Shown: positions 18,987 to 27,735, counted from the first letter of the stretch. The stretch is DNA of 64,000 bases from Nesterenkonia sedimenti (GCF_012641515.1 NZ_JABAHY010000006.1:62001-126000); one strand, 5' to 3'. A program made the numbers and translations. Notes: generated by a model not told the origin, from the sequence alone.

Positions 18987-19974
18987 ATGATGAAGAAGAC
19001 AATCAATTCCCTCCTGGCCGCGGGCGGCGTCGTCGTACTTTCTGGTTGTGGCGGTGGCAGCAGCACGAATATGGCTGAGGCGCTGGAGGAGCTCCCTGCG
19101 GTGGAGGACCGTTATGTGGTCGGAGTGGTTCCACGAACTCAGCGAGGAAGACCTCGAGGAGGGAGTCCGTGACTTCAACTGGTCCAGCCATGAGCTCACG
19201 GTGAGATTTGGGGATCTCGCCAACTATCTGATGCTTGATGACCTCGATGGGATCGAGTTCGATTTCTATGAGGCAGTGGATCAGGCGGTCAGTGCTGGAC
19301 AGCCCCCAGAACAGGTTGGGGCCCTCTACGGGGAGTTCGATGCTGAAAGCCTGCGCAGTGAGTTCGCTGACCTCGGCTGGGAAGGTGAGGAGGTCCTGGA
19401 GACAGAGCTGGATTTCGAAGGGGCCAGGCTTCTCAGTATGTACATGCCCCGTGTGCTCACTGAGGAGGATCGGCTGCTCTACGGCAGGCAGAATGCTGAT
19501 CTCGAGAGCGACACCAGTGCCACCGATGATGAGCGGATCCAGGAGCAGCTGGACTGCCTGGGGGATGTAGTTGCCGGAGCCATCACCGGGGGAATTGCCG
19601 TAGGGGTGGCACCGGATGATGATGATCTGCCCCGTGGCGTCATCTGCGCAGAGGGGGACCCCGAGGAGCTCTCCGAGACGATCGCGCAGGAAGTCGAATC
19701 TGGAGCGAGCTGGCGCAACGGGCGGCCATATAGCGAGTACTTTATTGATCCAGAAGAGGATCCGCATGGTGAACTGGCCAGGGTCTACGTCAACTTCCCC
19801 GAGGTTGGTGAGGACGATGCGCGGCTGCCCTACAACCTGTTTAACCTGCACTTCCAACAGGACCTGCCCGGTCTGGTGGATGAAGCCGATGCCGAATTCC
19901 AGGACCTTATGGATGACGCTCTGGATTCCCCATTAGGCGGAGAAGACAACGACGACGACGCCGAGGACCAGTAG
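18987..19974 (+). pseudogene. Lipoprotein gene split by a frameshift
   Basis: The first frame encodes a clean lipoprotein signal, MKKTINSLLAAGGVVVLSGC, then GGGSSTNMAEALEELPAVEDRYVV, but runs into a stop at 19172. From about 19114 the +1 frame is open to 19974 and reads as the body (FHELSEEDLEEGVRDFN onward, very acidic, ending DDDAEDQ). A single-base difference near 19110-19140 would join signal and body into one protein of about 328 residues. Either the gene is inactivated, the sequence has an error, or the body is translated from an internal ATG at 19114 without a signal. No family is recognised. Confidence 0.65.
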
Positions 19975-19998
19975 ATAACTGGGCTCCTGGCCCGGTCC

Positions 19999-20862
19999 TC
20001 AGCTGATGGCGATGAGCGCAATACCGCCGACCACCACGCAGGCGCCGAGAATCCGGCGCAGGGGGTCCTCCTCCTTAAACAGCCACCAGGCCAGCAGTGC
20101 CCCGATGATGATCGAGGATTCGCGTACTGGCGCCACCAGGGCGACCGAGGTGAAGGTCATCGCGTAGAGCACCAAGATATAGGCCAATGGCGAGAGTACG
20201 GCGATGATCATGGCCCGGCGCCCGTCGCTGCGCCAGGTGGGGGCGATCTGGGTGCGCTTTCGCAGCACCCAGGGCAGCATCAGTACGGCTTGGAAAACCC
20301 CGCTGAGCCCGAAGTAGAGGATGGGATCCACTGCCAGGGTATTGACGCTGAAATTGTCCCAGAGAGTGTAGGTGGCGATCGCTGCGCCTGTGGCACTGCC
20401 GTAGAACAGGCCGGTGCCCAGACCCGATGAACGTTGAAAGAGCTTCTTGCCCGTGACGATGAGGATGCCGCCGATGATGATCAGACCACCGATCAGGGCC
20501 AGAGTCTCGGGCCGCTCACCGAGGAAGCAGACCGCCACGAAAATCGTCAGCACCGGGCCCACACCGCGGGCCACTGGATAAACGACACCGAGATCGGCCT
20601 TCCGGTAGCCGGTCTGCAGCAGCATGGCATAGCCGATATGCATCACCGCAGTCACCGCCGTGGCTAGGGGCAGCTCCCAGCCGTAGCTGGCGCCGCTGTA
20701 GATCGCATATCCGATACCGAACGGCAGAGTGACAACACAGCCCAGGGAGTAATACATCCACACAAAGATGGTGGTGTCCCCCTGTGAGGATTTCGCGGCG
20801 AGGTTCCACAGAGCATGGAAAACTGCGGCGGCCAGCACCATGCCCAGAGCCAGACCACTCAT
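19999..20862 (-). CDS. EamA/DMT-family transporter
   Basis: The 287-residue membrane protein has about ten hydrophobic helices in two repeats, as in the drug/metabolite transporter superfamily (repeat 1 begins GLALGMVLAAAVFHALWNLA, repeat 2 ends PLRRILGACVVVGGIALIAI). It overlaps the RpiR-type regulator upstream by 4 nt (ATGA), so the two are translationally coupled and the regulator probably responds to the transported solute. The substrate is unknown; a sugar phosphate or amino-sugar derivative would fit the SIS domain partner. Confidence 0.85.
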   Translation of the reverse strand: MSGLALGMVLAAAVFHALWNLAAKSSQGDTTIFVWMYYSLGCVVTLPFGIGYAIYSGASYGWELPLATAVTAVMHIGYAMLLQTGYRKADLGVVYPVARGVGPVLTIFVAVCFLGERPETLALIGGLIIIGGILIVTGKKLFQRSSGLGTGLFYGSATGAAIATYTLWDNFSVNTLAVDPILYFGLSGVFQAVLMLPWVLRKRTQIAPTWRSDGRRAMIIAVLSPLAYILVLYAMTFTSVALVAPVRESSIIIGALLAWWLFKEEDPLRRILGACVVVGGIALIAIS

Positions 20863-21674
20863 GATGACTCCGTATTGAGATCCAGGGTCAGTGCTGAGTG
20901 GAGAACATCGACCACTGCGAGGTGGGCGATCCGGCTGGAGGACTCCACCAGCTGCTCGGCCCCGGTGGAACCCACGGCAACCAGTGGGATATCGGCGAGC
21001 CGGGCCAGTTGGGACTGGGAGTAGCTGGTGATCGCCATGATGGTGGCCCCACCAGTGCGGGCTTCCTCCACCACATCCAATGTCTGCGGGGTCTGGCCGG
21101 AGTGGCTGACCGCCAGCAGAACATCCTCAGGTCCGAGGAGGCCGGCCAGCAGCACTGAGGAGTAGTTGTCTGCAGAGTGCTGGACGGTCAACCCAGACAT
21201 GGTCAGCCGGTAGGAGACGTCGGTGGCTACAGGTAACGAGGTGCCGGAGGCGGTGACCAATACTCGGCGTGCTGAGCGCAGGGTCCGGATGGCTTCGGTG
21301 ACTGCGGCCTGATCCAAGGTGCCATGGGCTGCCCGCAGGCTTTCGGCGTGACTGGCAATGATGACATCAGTCAGCTCTGCGGTGGTGGAGGCCTCGGTGA
21401 GGCTTCGCGTGGCCGAAGGGGTACTGGCGGCCTCATAGGAGACCCGGGCAAGAGTCTTTTTCAGATCCGGGAGACCGGTGAATCCGGCCGAGCGGACTGC
21501 GCGAACCACGGTTGCCGCCGAGACCTGCGCCCGGTGAGCGATCTCCTGCGCGGTGGCATCAAGCACAAAGACGGGGTCATCGATGATCAGCTCGACGACG
21601 GCGGCATGCCCGACTTTCAGTCCGGGTAAGAGGGAGCGGAGTCGAGAGCTCAACCCTTGACGATCAGAAATCAC
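20859..21674 (-). CDS. RpiR-family regulator (HTH_6 + SIS)
   Basis: The 271-residue protein has an N-terminal HTH_6 domain (ATAQEIAHRAQVSAATVVRA) and a C-terminal SIS sugar-isomerase-like domain (VLVTASGTSLPVATDVSYRL, LLAVSHSGQTPQTLDVVEEA). RpiR regulators sense phosphorylated sugars. The GTG at 21674 is chosen because TATAGT (21682-21687 on the other strand) lies exactly 7 nt upstream; the longer reading frame starts inside the promoter. A TGCAAC sequence is repeated on both sides of the -10 and may be an operator. Confidence 0.85.
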   Translation of the reverse strand: MISDRQGLSSRLRSLLPGLKVGHAAVVELIIDDPVFVLDATAQEIAHRAQVSAATVVRAVRSAGFTGLPDLKKTLARVSYEAASTPSATRSLTEASTTAELTDVIIASHAESLRAAHGTLDQAAVTEAIRTLRSARRVLVTASGTSLPVATDVSYRLTMSGLTVQHSADNYSSVLLAGLLGPEDVLLAVSHSGQTPQTLDVVEEARTGGATIMAITSYSQSQLARLADIPLVAVGSTGAEQLVESSSRIAHLAVVDVLHSALTLDLNTESS

Positions 21675-21716
21675 GTTGCACACTATACACAATGGGTGAA
21701 ATGGTGTTGCATCTGT
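21675..21716 (-). promoter_or_regulatory. Leaderless promoter of the rpiR-eamA operon
   Basis: TATAGT lies at 21682-21687 and the GTG start follows after 7 nt. TGCAAC occurs once just after the -10 and once about 35 bp upstream, in direct orientation, which could mark autoregulation. Confidence 0.55.
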
Positions 21717-21784
21717 AATGCCCAGGAGGCCGCAGGATCGTGGTGTGCTCGCCCCTCATTTCCGCCTGGCAAGACGATGCGGCC

Positions 21785-21833
21785 AATAAAAGCGAGTGAG
21801 GGGCCGGCCAGATAACTGACCAGCCCCTCACTC
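21785..21833 (-). terminator. Rho-independent terminator of NlpC (3)
   Basis: GAGTGAGGGGC (21794-21804) pairs with GCCCCTCACTC (21823-21833). Read on the minus strand it is followed by CGCTTTTATTGG, a short U-run. It ends the nlpC transcript 19 nt after its stop codon. Confidence 0.85.
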
Positions 21834-21852
21834 ATGCGCTGCGTGAGACTTA

Positions 21853-22536
21853 TTAGGCGCCCGGACGCAGGATGGCGTTGGGGGTGTGCCAGCTCTCGTG
21901 CATACCGTGGACGCGGACGCCCTCGGAGAGGGTTGCGGAGATGACCTGGCCGTTGCCGACGTAGATGCCGCCGTGGGTGGAGCCGTTGGCTAGCACGATG
22001 TCGCCGGGCTGCGGGTTGGAGACGTGGGTCAGGGAAGCCTCCATGCCGTAGGTGGTCCGGGGCAGGTTGCCGTGACCGGCCTGCTGGTAGGCCCAGTTGA
22101 TGAAGCCGGAGCAGTCGAAGCCGGCAGTGGTGGTGCCGCCCCAGCTGTAGGGGGTGCCGATGCCGTTGTAGGCAGCGCTGACCACGGAGTTGTTGGAGAC
22201 CTGGCCGGTGTCGGCGCTGGCTGCGGAAACACCGGAGTTCTGAGTCTCCTGCTGGCCGCCCTGGGACTCGTAGGAGTTCTCGGCGCCCTGGTAGGAGCCG
22301 GAGCTCTGGTAGCTCTGCTGCTCGGCAGGCTGGGCCTGCTCGTAGTGGACCTCTTCGCCGCCGCCGGTGGGGCCTGCGGCTGCATTGGCAGCAACGCCGG
22401 TGCCCATGAGGGCGCCGGAGACAGCCAGAGCGGTGACAGTTGCCCGGCCGGTGGTCTTGGCCACTGCGGCGCGGCGAGTCTTGATAGCGGCCTGGCGGCG
22501 CTCACGGCGGGTGGGGATAGTCGCGTTGTCAGTCAT
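21853..22536 (-). CDS. Secreted NlpC/P60 endopeptidase (3)
   Basis: The 227-residue exported protein starts MTDNATIPTRRERRQAA, has a signal segment (about 31-50, ending GVAANA), a short Gln/Ser/Tyr linker, and an NlpC/P60 domain (about 115-227). The catalytic cysteine is in FDCSGFINWAY, the histidine in THGGIYVGNG, and the third residue in HESWHTPNAILRP. It is the shortest of the three paralogs because the linker is reduced. The ATG at 22536 has an AGGGAGAGG site; unlike its paralogs it has a leader of about 100 nt. Confidence 0.92.
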   Translation of the reverse strand: MTDNATIPTRRERRQAAIKTRRAAVAKTTGRATVTALAVSGALMGTGVAANAAAGPTGGGEEVHYEQAQPAEQQSYQSSGSYQGAENSYESQGGQQETQNSGVSAASADTGQVSNNSVVSAAYNGIGTPYSWGGTTTAGFDCSGFINWAYQQAGHGNLPRTTYGMEASLTHVSNPQPGDIVLANGSTHGGIYVGNGQVISATLSEGVRVHGMHESWHTPNAILRPGA

Positions 22537-22612
22537 TCGGTAGTACCTCTCCCTGCGTATTGGCGGTAGTTAGCGGTAGTCGCTATCGGCATGCAGGGAA
22601 GGCCGACAGCGG

Positions 22613-22641
22613 CACTTTGAACACATGACTCGTTCAAAGTG
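22613..22641 (-). other. Hairpin in the NlpC (3) leader
   Basis: CACTTTGAAC (22613-22622) and GTTCAAAGTG (22632-22641) form a perfect 10-bp stem with a 9-nt loop, in the 5' leader just after the predicted start of transcription. It could stabilise the mRNA, bind a protein, or be an operator in DNA. Confidence 0.6.
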
Positions 22642-22652
22642 CGGCCTCAACT

Positions 22653-22690
22653 GTATAACAGGTAGATAACGTTTGTAACGTTTGGCTAAC
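22653..22690 (-). promoter_or_regulatory. NlpC-type promoter 4 with MtrA-like box
   Basis: Read on the minus strand: GTTAG-N6-GTTAC (22690-22675), a 16-nt spacer, then TTATACAGT as the -10 region (TTATAC at 22658-22653). A third GTTAT lies between. It shares period and spacing with the promoters at 14870, 16082 and 30937. Confidence 0.65.
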
Positions 22691-22806
22691 GATTTTGTGC
22701 TTAAAGTCTCAGGTGGCGTTAACTGGAATCGCGCTGACCTGGGGTTTAAGTGATGATGTAGGTCTCAGAATGGTCACAAATGATTACGCTTCGTAGTTGC
22801 AGAGCG
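22691..22806. other. AT-richer spacer between NlpC (3) promoter and hydrolase
   Basis: The rest of this intergenic region is relatively AT-rich and holds no ORF. No further site is recognised apart from the stop of the hydrolase gene at its right end. Confidence 0.4.
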
Positions 22807-23679
22807 TTACTCAGCGTGACCGAGGAAGCCGCGGATGTACTCGGTAAGACGGGTCCAGTCGTCATCGAACCAGAGGAAATGCGACACCGCTGAGCTTTCG
22901 ATCAACTCACTATTGGGCATCGATTCGTGCAGGGCCTCTGCATGGGCAAACGGCACAGAGCCGTCATGTCTGCTGTGGATCACCAATGCCGGCTGCTGCG
23001 GTTCGTCTTCGGTCGGCTGGTGCATGACCTTGAGGTCATTGCGGAAACCCGAATAGGAGCGCATCAGACCGAACAGCTCCAGCGTTTGAGCTTGATGCGC
23101 CTCGGATAGGGCGGCCAATACTTCCTGACCGGACAGGTTGGACAACTCTCCGGCCATCATCTGCAGACCGACACGATTAGGCATGCCCCTGAAGAGGATG
23201 CGCACCATGGTCCAGGTCAGCCCCTCCAGGGGTGGGCCGAAGATCACCCGGCCCACGCGACGGGTCTTCGATTCCGGCCAGCTCAACGGCCCCACTGCAG
23301 ACTGAAGAATAACGCGTTCCACAAACTCCGGATGCCGGGCGGCCAGAGCAGTAGCGAAGGGTCCGCCGGCTGAAATGCCGACGACGGCCGCGAGCTGATT
23401 GATCCCCAACTGCTGGCACAGAGAAACGACGACGTCGGCGAACTCAGCGGTAGAGCAGGGGAGCGGGAGGTCGGTCTTTCCATATCCGGGGCGGGTAATG
23501 GCCAGGACCGAGTACCCCACCTCAGTGAAGGCGGCTTCGCCCATAGCCATTCCGGCATGCATATGGCCGCCATGAAATAGGAGGACGGTGCGGTCTCCGA
23601 CCTCTTCGAATCGGTACTCAACCCTGCCGGAATCCAGGCGGGCCAGTTCAGTGGGCCGCCGCAGCTGGCCCATGCTCAC
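22807..23679 (-). CDS. Alpha/beta hydrolase
   Basis: The 290-residue protein has the alpha/beta-hydrolase signs: an oxyanion stretch LLFHGGHMHAG, nucleophile elbow GISAGG (serine near residue 122), an acid candidate in HSRHDGSVPF, and a histidine in SAVSHFLWFD near the end. A variable lid region (about 150-215) precedes the acid. The open frame begins with GTG at 23679, but an ATG two codons later (23673) lies 6 nt after a TAGGGT box and may be a leaderless start. The substrate is unknown. It stands alone, facing NlpC (3). Confidence 0.82.
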   Translation of the reverse strand: MSMGQLRRPTELARLDSGRVEYRFEEVGDRTVLLFHGGHMHAGMAMGEAAFTEVGYSVLAITRPGYGKTDLPLPCSTAEFADVVVSLCQQLGINQLAAVVGISAGGPFATALAARHPEFVERVILQSAVGPLSWPESKTRRVGRVIFGPPLEGLTWTMVRILFRGMPNRVGLQMMAGELSNLSGQEVLAALSEAHQAQTLELFGLMRSYSGFRNDLKVMHQPTEDEPQQPALVIHSRHDGSVPFAHAEALHESMPNSELIESSAVSHFLWFDDDWTRLTEYIRGFLGHAE

Positions 23680-23776
23680 ACCCTAGGGCACTGTGGGTTG
23701 ATGGTCACGAGCTCTGATCCCAGGCAGAGCAATGATCTGCGGTAATTCGGCCCCGCCGATTTGAAAGGATGGTGGG

Positions 23777-24706
23777 ATGTCCAGTCCAAATAACCACGTG
23801 AGTTGGCAGGAGATCCTTGCCGCATTGGGCAATAAGGCTGCCTGGGAACTGTTCGCCAAAGCTGAGTTGGGCCTGCTGTCCGCCGATGAAGTTGACGGTA
23901 TGACCAAGAAGGAGCGGAAGGCGCTCGACCGACTCACAGCCAGCGGGGTTCTGGTCACTGGCGAGGGAGGTCTGGAAGTCGACGACACAGTCTTCCGGGC
24001 AGCGCTCGCCGAAGGGGGTTCTGGAAAGTCGCCTGAAACAGTCCTTGAGAAGTACGTGGCCGGGGTCAAACTTCGCTCCATGCCCAAGAAGCCCCATGAG
24101 CAGGTGGAAGTGCTGCGCTGGATTCGGGCACAAGTCATGGAAAGCGGCGAACGCCTCAGCGAAGCGAACCTTGACCCGGATTCATCTGTATCGGCGGTAC
24201 CCGAACGCACTATTACGTCGACTATCGCGCCTATGGTGCACCTTCGTGGATGCTTCTCAAACCCCCGCAGCCCGGTGAAAACGCTGATCCGCAGTGTTCT
24301 CAGGGGATCGTCGGGGCGTCGGGCACGTCTCCAGGCTACTCGGCATCACGATGAGCAGGGTCCGGTGGCAGAATATTCGCGTGGTCCTCAAACCGGTTTG
24401 AGTGCCGCGAATCGCCAGGAACTGGCCGCGGGGTACGCCTCCGGGGTGCCGGTGAAGGAGCTTGCCGAACGGTTCGGGGTACATCGAGCGACGGTCAATC
24501 GAGTTGCTGCCCAAGCAGGGCTGCAAGCTCGGCGGGTGCCGCTGTCCGAGCAGCGGCAGACAGACGCTGCCCGGTTGTATTCGGAGGGACTGACGTTGCG
24601 AGAGGTCGCTGCGAAGCTAGGGACAGGCAAGGACGCTGTTCGATCTGCTGTAGTTGCCCACGGTGGGGCGATCCGATCCCGTGGGAGCTACTTCCGGAAG
24701 CGATAG
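23777..24706 (+). pseudogene. Chimeric ORF: unknown N-terminal domain fused to serine-recombinase tail
   Basis: The 309-codon frame is open but looks composite. Residues 1-135 read as a coherent small protein (SWQEILAALGNKAAWELFAK, KPHEQVEVLRWIRAQVMESG, DUF2087-like). Residues 136-195 look out of frame: a natural-looking stretch, YYVDYRAYGAPSWMLLKPPQ, is in another frame of the same DNA and ends at 24354. Residues 205-309 match the C-terminal helix-turn-helix repeats of serine recombinases (VPVKELAERFGVHRATVNRV, LTLREVAAKLGTGKDAVRSA). The simplest reading is deletions that joined remnants of three genes. Confidence 0.6.
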
Positions 24707-25616
24707 TACGTCGGATCAGAAGACAACACGGGCACTTTCTCCGCTGGGGTGCGCGGTGACCCTTATTGCCACCAGCTGGATGAATGCTATTGCGCGTCGT
24801 AGTTAGCCTGCTCCTTGACGTACTGTTCAAACAGCTTCACAAATGGCTTGCGATAATCTGCGGAGAACTTCGTCCCCGGTGCTCCCTTCCCACGACCTGG
24901 TTATTGGCATCAGTAAGTGTGACTTGAGTACGTTGTCAACAGCATCCCAGATATGATCGGCGCAGACGCCTTCATCGAGAATGCCAATCACCTCGATGTG
25001 CGCCGGCTGGGCAGACCGGCCGTAATTGCCACAGCGATACCATCGGCCCTCCGGCGAGCGAAGCGTCCGCCGGACCCAGCGCGATCAGTGCCGTTGGCGG
25101 TATAGCCGAGGCGGAACTCGGCGTGCTTTGGAAAAGTAATCAATCGAACAGCTAAAACTTCGCCGAGATTGAGGTCTTCGAAGTGGCCTTGGAGACGATC
25201 CATAGCAGCGGACGAAATGTGCGATCAGCTCATCATGCGCCTTCTTCCATTTGCCGCCTGCTTCGATAAGTTAGGAGCGCATCGGGCAGCTACACAAACA
25301 CCAGCGGTAGACCCGGTGCTAAGGACGCGACTAAACGAGATTAAGGATGGCGTCCAGCAGATGATCGAACTCGGAGACCCGCTCATCAGCTCCCTCTATC
25401 ACGTCGTCAACTGCCCCGCCAACTCAGAACCGTGCCGATACGAATGCGCCTTCAACTTCCTCACCTAAGCCATGCTCAGCTACTTCTGCCCCTTGCCACA
25501 TACAACGCTCAAGCCAACAAAGCTGAGACCTGTCGCCAGAGGTTGTATTCTCAAAGGCAAATGAGAGAGAAATCGATAGGCGTTGAGCACCAGTGTTGTT
25601 TGCGGCCAGTGCGGGG
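24707..25616. other. Degenerate intergenic region, 0.9 kb
   Basis: No intact gene is visible. On the minus strand short natural-looking pieces occur in different frames: FSADYRKPFVKLFEQYVKEQ ending near 24787, VTLTDANNQVV near 24900, and AHIEVIGILDEGVCADHIWD near 24980. They look like relics of one or two decayed genes. On the plus strand a 99-codon frame (25169-25468) has no recognisable feature. The area borders the accessory regions. Confidence 0.5.
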
Positions 25617-26030
25617 CTAACTGATTACCGAGAGGAGGTCGGTGCAGGCTTGTTCGCAGCGTCGGCAGGCTTCGGCGCAAACTCGGCAGTGCTCGTGCAT
25701 GTCAGCGTGCTTTTCGCATTCAGCGGCGCATTCTGCGCATGCGGTCCTGCATGCTTCAATCGCTGCCTTGACCGTGGTGAGGTTTTGACCAGTCCGGCGG
25801 CTAAGGACAGCGCCGGTCGTTGCGCAAAGATCAGCACAGTCAAGGTTGAGACGGATGCAGTTACGCAGATCGGTGACCACCTCTTCTGCTAAGCAAGCAT
25901 CAGCACACGCAGTGCATGCCTGGGCGCATTCGAAACAGGCCGCGATACAGTCGGCCAGTTCCTGAACGTGAAGATCAGTTGTGCCGTTGGGGTGTGTTTC
26001 GATCATTGAGGTTGTGGTGGTGTGTGTCAT
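25617..26030 (-). CDS. Cytosolic copper-storage protein, Csp3 type (DUF326)
   Basis: The 137-residue four-helix-bundle protein carries 18 cysteines, most in CXXXC spacing along the helices (for example CIAACFECAQACTACADAC and CRVCAEACRRCEQAC). This is the pattern of Csp copper-storage proteins, in which cysteines line the bundle and bind many Cu(I) ions. No signal peptide is present, so it is the cytosolic Csp3 class. A GGAG ribosome site precedes the ATG. A CopR-type repeat lies about 95-115 bp upstream. It is part of a copper island with cueP, a DUF305 protein and a two-component system. Confidence 0.88.
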   Translation of the reverse strand: MTHTTTTSMIETHPNGTTDLHVQELADCIAACFECAQACTACADACLAEEVVTDLRNCIRLNLDCADLCATTGAVLSRRTGQNLTTVKAAIEACRTACAECAAECEKHADMHEHCRVCAEACRRCEQACTDLLSVIS

Positions 26031-26282
26031 CGCTGTGCTCCTTCATCTTTCGATCAAGTGCCGGAGGGCCCCGGACCATTTCGACGCTACTGGCCAGTTG
26101 TGACAAGGACAACAGTTCGGAGCCGAACTTCACACAATCTTCATGTCGGGGCGCACGGGAGAGTGCATGCGATAAATAGAGTGAAGAACCTCGCCTCAGG
26201 GCTCTTCAGGGCGGCGACGGTTGAGTCAACGGCTCTGGGTGGCGGTTGGCTCATTACAGTGGCGAGGCACAGGGCACCGGAT
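26031..26282. other. Intergenic region between csp3 and cueP
   Basis: Apart from the CopR-type repeat and the csp3 leader, nothing is recognised. Open frames on the plus strand are antisense to cueP and have no features of their own. Confidence 0.4.
26124..26143 (-). promoter_or_regulatory. CopR-type direct repeat upstream of csp3
   Basis: Minus strand: TGAAGATTG-TG-TGAAGTTCG, two 9-bp direct repeats separated by 2 bp (11-bp period). Similar pairs occur at 27677-27696 and 28942-28961. I recall the C. glutamicum CopR site as TGAAGATTT repeated with 2 bp between; the match is close. Confidence 0.7.
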
Positions 26283-26875
26283 TCACGCGAGTTGCGACGA
26301 GGTGAGGCACGTCGGATCGCCTTCTCCGGTCGAGATCGGCGCGGTCGAGGTCAGACCATCGTGTTCAATGCTGAGTTCGGCGTCTATGTCGCGGGGTAGC
26401 CACAACCCGAAGAACCCGTTGTCGTGTGTCTGCACGGTTTTGTCGACCAGGACCTCGCCGGTGGCCTCTTCAATGACAGTCACCTCCAGTTCTTCATCGC
26501 GCATCTCTCCGACACATGTCGTCAAACTGTGGAAGAAGCACTCATGGGTCTGATTCACGTAGGGTGCGACCGAAAGGTAGAACTCGTCCTCAGGCAGGGG
26601 CACCGATGATTCGTTGCCATCCTCATCGATCATCACAACTGCTTCTGTTTCTACGGTGCGACAAAATCGGTGGGCCGCTCCGCCAACGGCAGCCTTTCCA
26701 GCTCCTCGACAACCTCACGTCCGGAGGCGTCCTGCAGCCCGGAGGCTGAGAGCGCACTGTTGCTGCCCCCAGAAGGGGCTGAGGGGTCTTCAGATGAACA
26801 TGCTGCAACAAACACCATCGCTGCCAGGACCGCAGCGCTCGTGCTGAATCGTCTGGTGTGACTGGCCCAGATCAT
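26283..26875 (-). pseudogene. cueP: CueP copper-resistance lipoprotein, split by a one-base frameshift
   Basis: The first part (ATG at 26875, AGGAGG site) encodes a lipoprotein signal (AAVLAAMVFVAACSSED) and the CueP N-terminal part (VVEELERLPLAERPTDFVA). It stops at a TAG near 26650. The rest is in the next frame and carries the CueP hallmark VAPYVNQTHECFFHSLTTC, with the copper-ligand cysteines, and FGLWLPRDIDAEL. One missing base in GCACCGTAGAAAC would restore VETEAVVMIDEDG and one continuous protein of about 197 residues. CueP binds periplasmic copper. The gene follows the DUF305 gene by 61 nt and is probably in its operon. Confidence 0.8.
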
Positions 26876-26936
26876 GGTGGGGGTCCTCCTAGGTACTGAG
26901 GGTTTCGACGAGTTCTGTAGGAGCGCGGGTGATGGG

Positions 26937-27605
26937 TCAGAGGCTGTCGCGCATTTCTTCCATCTCTTCGATCTCTGCAGACTGGTCGGAGATGACGTTC
27001 TCTGAAAGTTCAAGGGCCTCTGGATTCTCCCCCGTTTCGAGGTGGTCTTCTGCCATACTCACGGCACCTTCATGGTGAATGATCATCTGGTCTAGAAACA
27101 GGCGGGACGCTTCGTCCCCCTCGGCAGACTCTAGATCAGCGAGGTCTTCCTCACTCATCATGCCATCGTGGCCACCATCGCCCATCATGCCGTCGTGGCC
27201 ACCATCGCCCATCATGCCGTCGTGGCCACCATCGCCCATCATGCCGTCGTGGTCGCCGTCGGGTCCATTACCCCAAGTCTCAAGCCACGATTCCATCTGC
27301 TCGATCTCGGGCTGCTGAGCGGCTCGGATGTCTTCTGCCAAAGCCGAGACCTCGGGATCGGCATCATCGGTCTGTAACAAGATATCCGACATTTCCACCG
27401 CCTGCTGGTGGTGAACTATCATCCCGGAAACGTACTCGACGTCGGAATCGTTGTACTCGCCGCCATTGGCAGGGTCAGTCTGTTCGTTCTGCGCAGCCGG
27501 ATCGTCGGCGGGGTCTTCGGCGTCCTGAGCGGGACCTCCACAAGCGGTAAGTGCAACAGATACCGCAAACACACTGACCGCCACAGCACTGAGTCTAGTC
27601 TTCAT
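26937..27605 (-). CDS. DUF305 lipoprotein with His/Met repeat insert
   Basis: The 222-residue lipoprotein (lipobox VALTAC) has a split DUF305 domain, whose paired metal-like motifs are MIVHHQQAVEMSDILL and MIIHHEGAVSMAEDHL. Between them lie four copies of a nine-residue repeat, G-G/D-HDGMM-G-D, rich in His, Met and Asp. DUF305 proteins are often found with copper and silver resistance genes, and the insert could bind copper. The ribosome site AAAGGAGAT and a CopR-type repeat 72-91 bp upstream fit copper induction. It probably leads an operon with cueP. Confidence 0.87.
   Translation of the reverse strand: MKTRLSAVAVSVFAVSVALTACGGPAQDAEDPADDPAAQNEQTDPANGGEYNDSDVEYVSGMIVHHQQAVEMSDILLQTDDADPEVSALAEDIRAAQQPEIEQMESWLETWGNGPDGDHDGMMGDGGHDGMMGDGGHDGMMGDGGHDGMMSEEDLADLESAEGDEASRLFLDQMIIHHEGAVSMAEDHLETGENPEALELSENVISDQSAEIEEMEEMRDSL
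27157..27264 (-). repeat. 27-bp tandem repeat inside the DUF305 gene
   Basis: Four 27-bp units (27157-27183, 27184-27210, 27211-27237, 27238-27264) encode the His/Met-rich nonapeptides. Units 2 and 3 are identical, unit 1 differs at one base and the last is more diverged. Such near-identical in-frame units can expand or shrink. Confidence 0.9.
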
Positions 27606-27676
27606 GCCTTGATCTCCTTTGAATTGGTTCGCCTCCAGTAGACATGAGGATCAAGCCGCCAGTCTTGCCAGAAGCG

Positions 27677-27696
27677 GGTTCTTCAGAGGATCTTTA
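27677..27696 (-). promoter_or_regulatory. CopR-type direct repeat upstream of the DUF305-cueP operon
   Basis: Minus strand: TAAAGATCC-TC-TGAAGAACC, two 9-bp repeats separated by 2 bp. It lies 72 bp before the DUF305 start. The first half differs from TGAAGATTT at three positions. Confidence 0.6.
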
Positions 27697-27735
27697 GAAA
27701 AGCTACACTCCCGCTTGATACGGGGCACTCGGAGC

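Noticed and set aside
22537-22660. c-di-AMP (ydaO) riboswitch before the NlpC gene
   Set aside because: The leader is only about 100 nt and shows a simple hairpin, not the long two-domain fold of that riboswitch.
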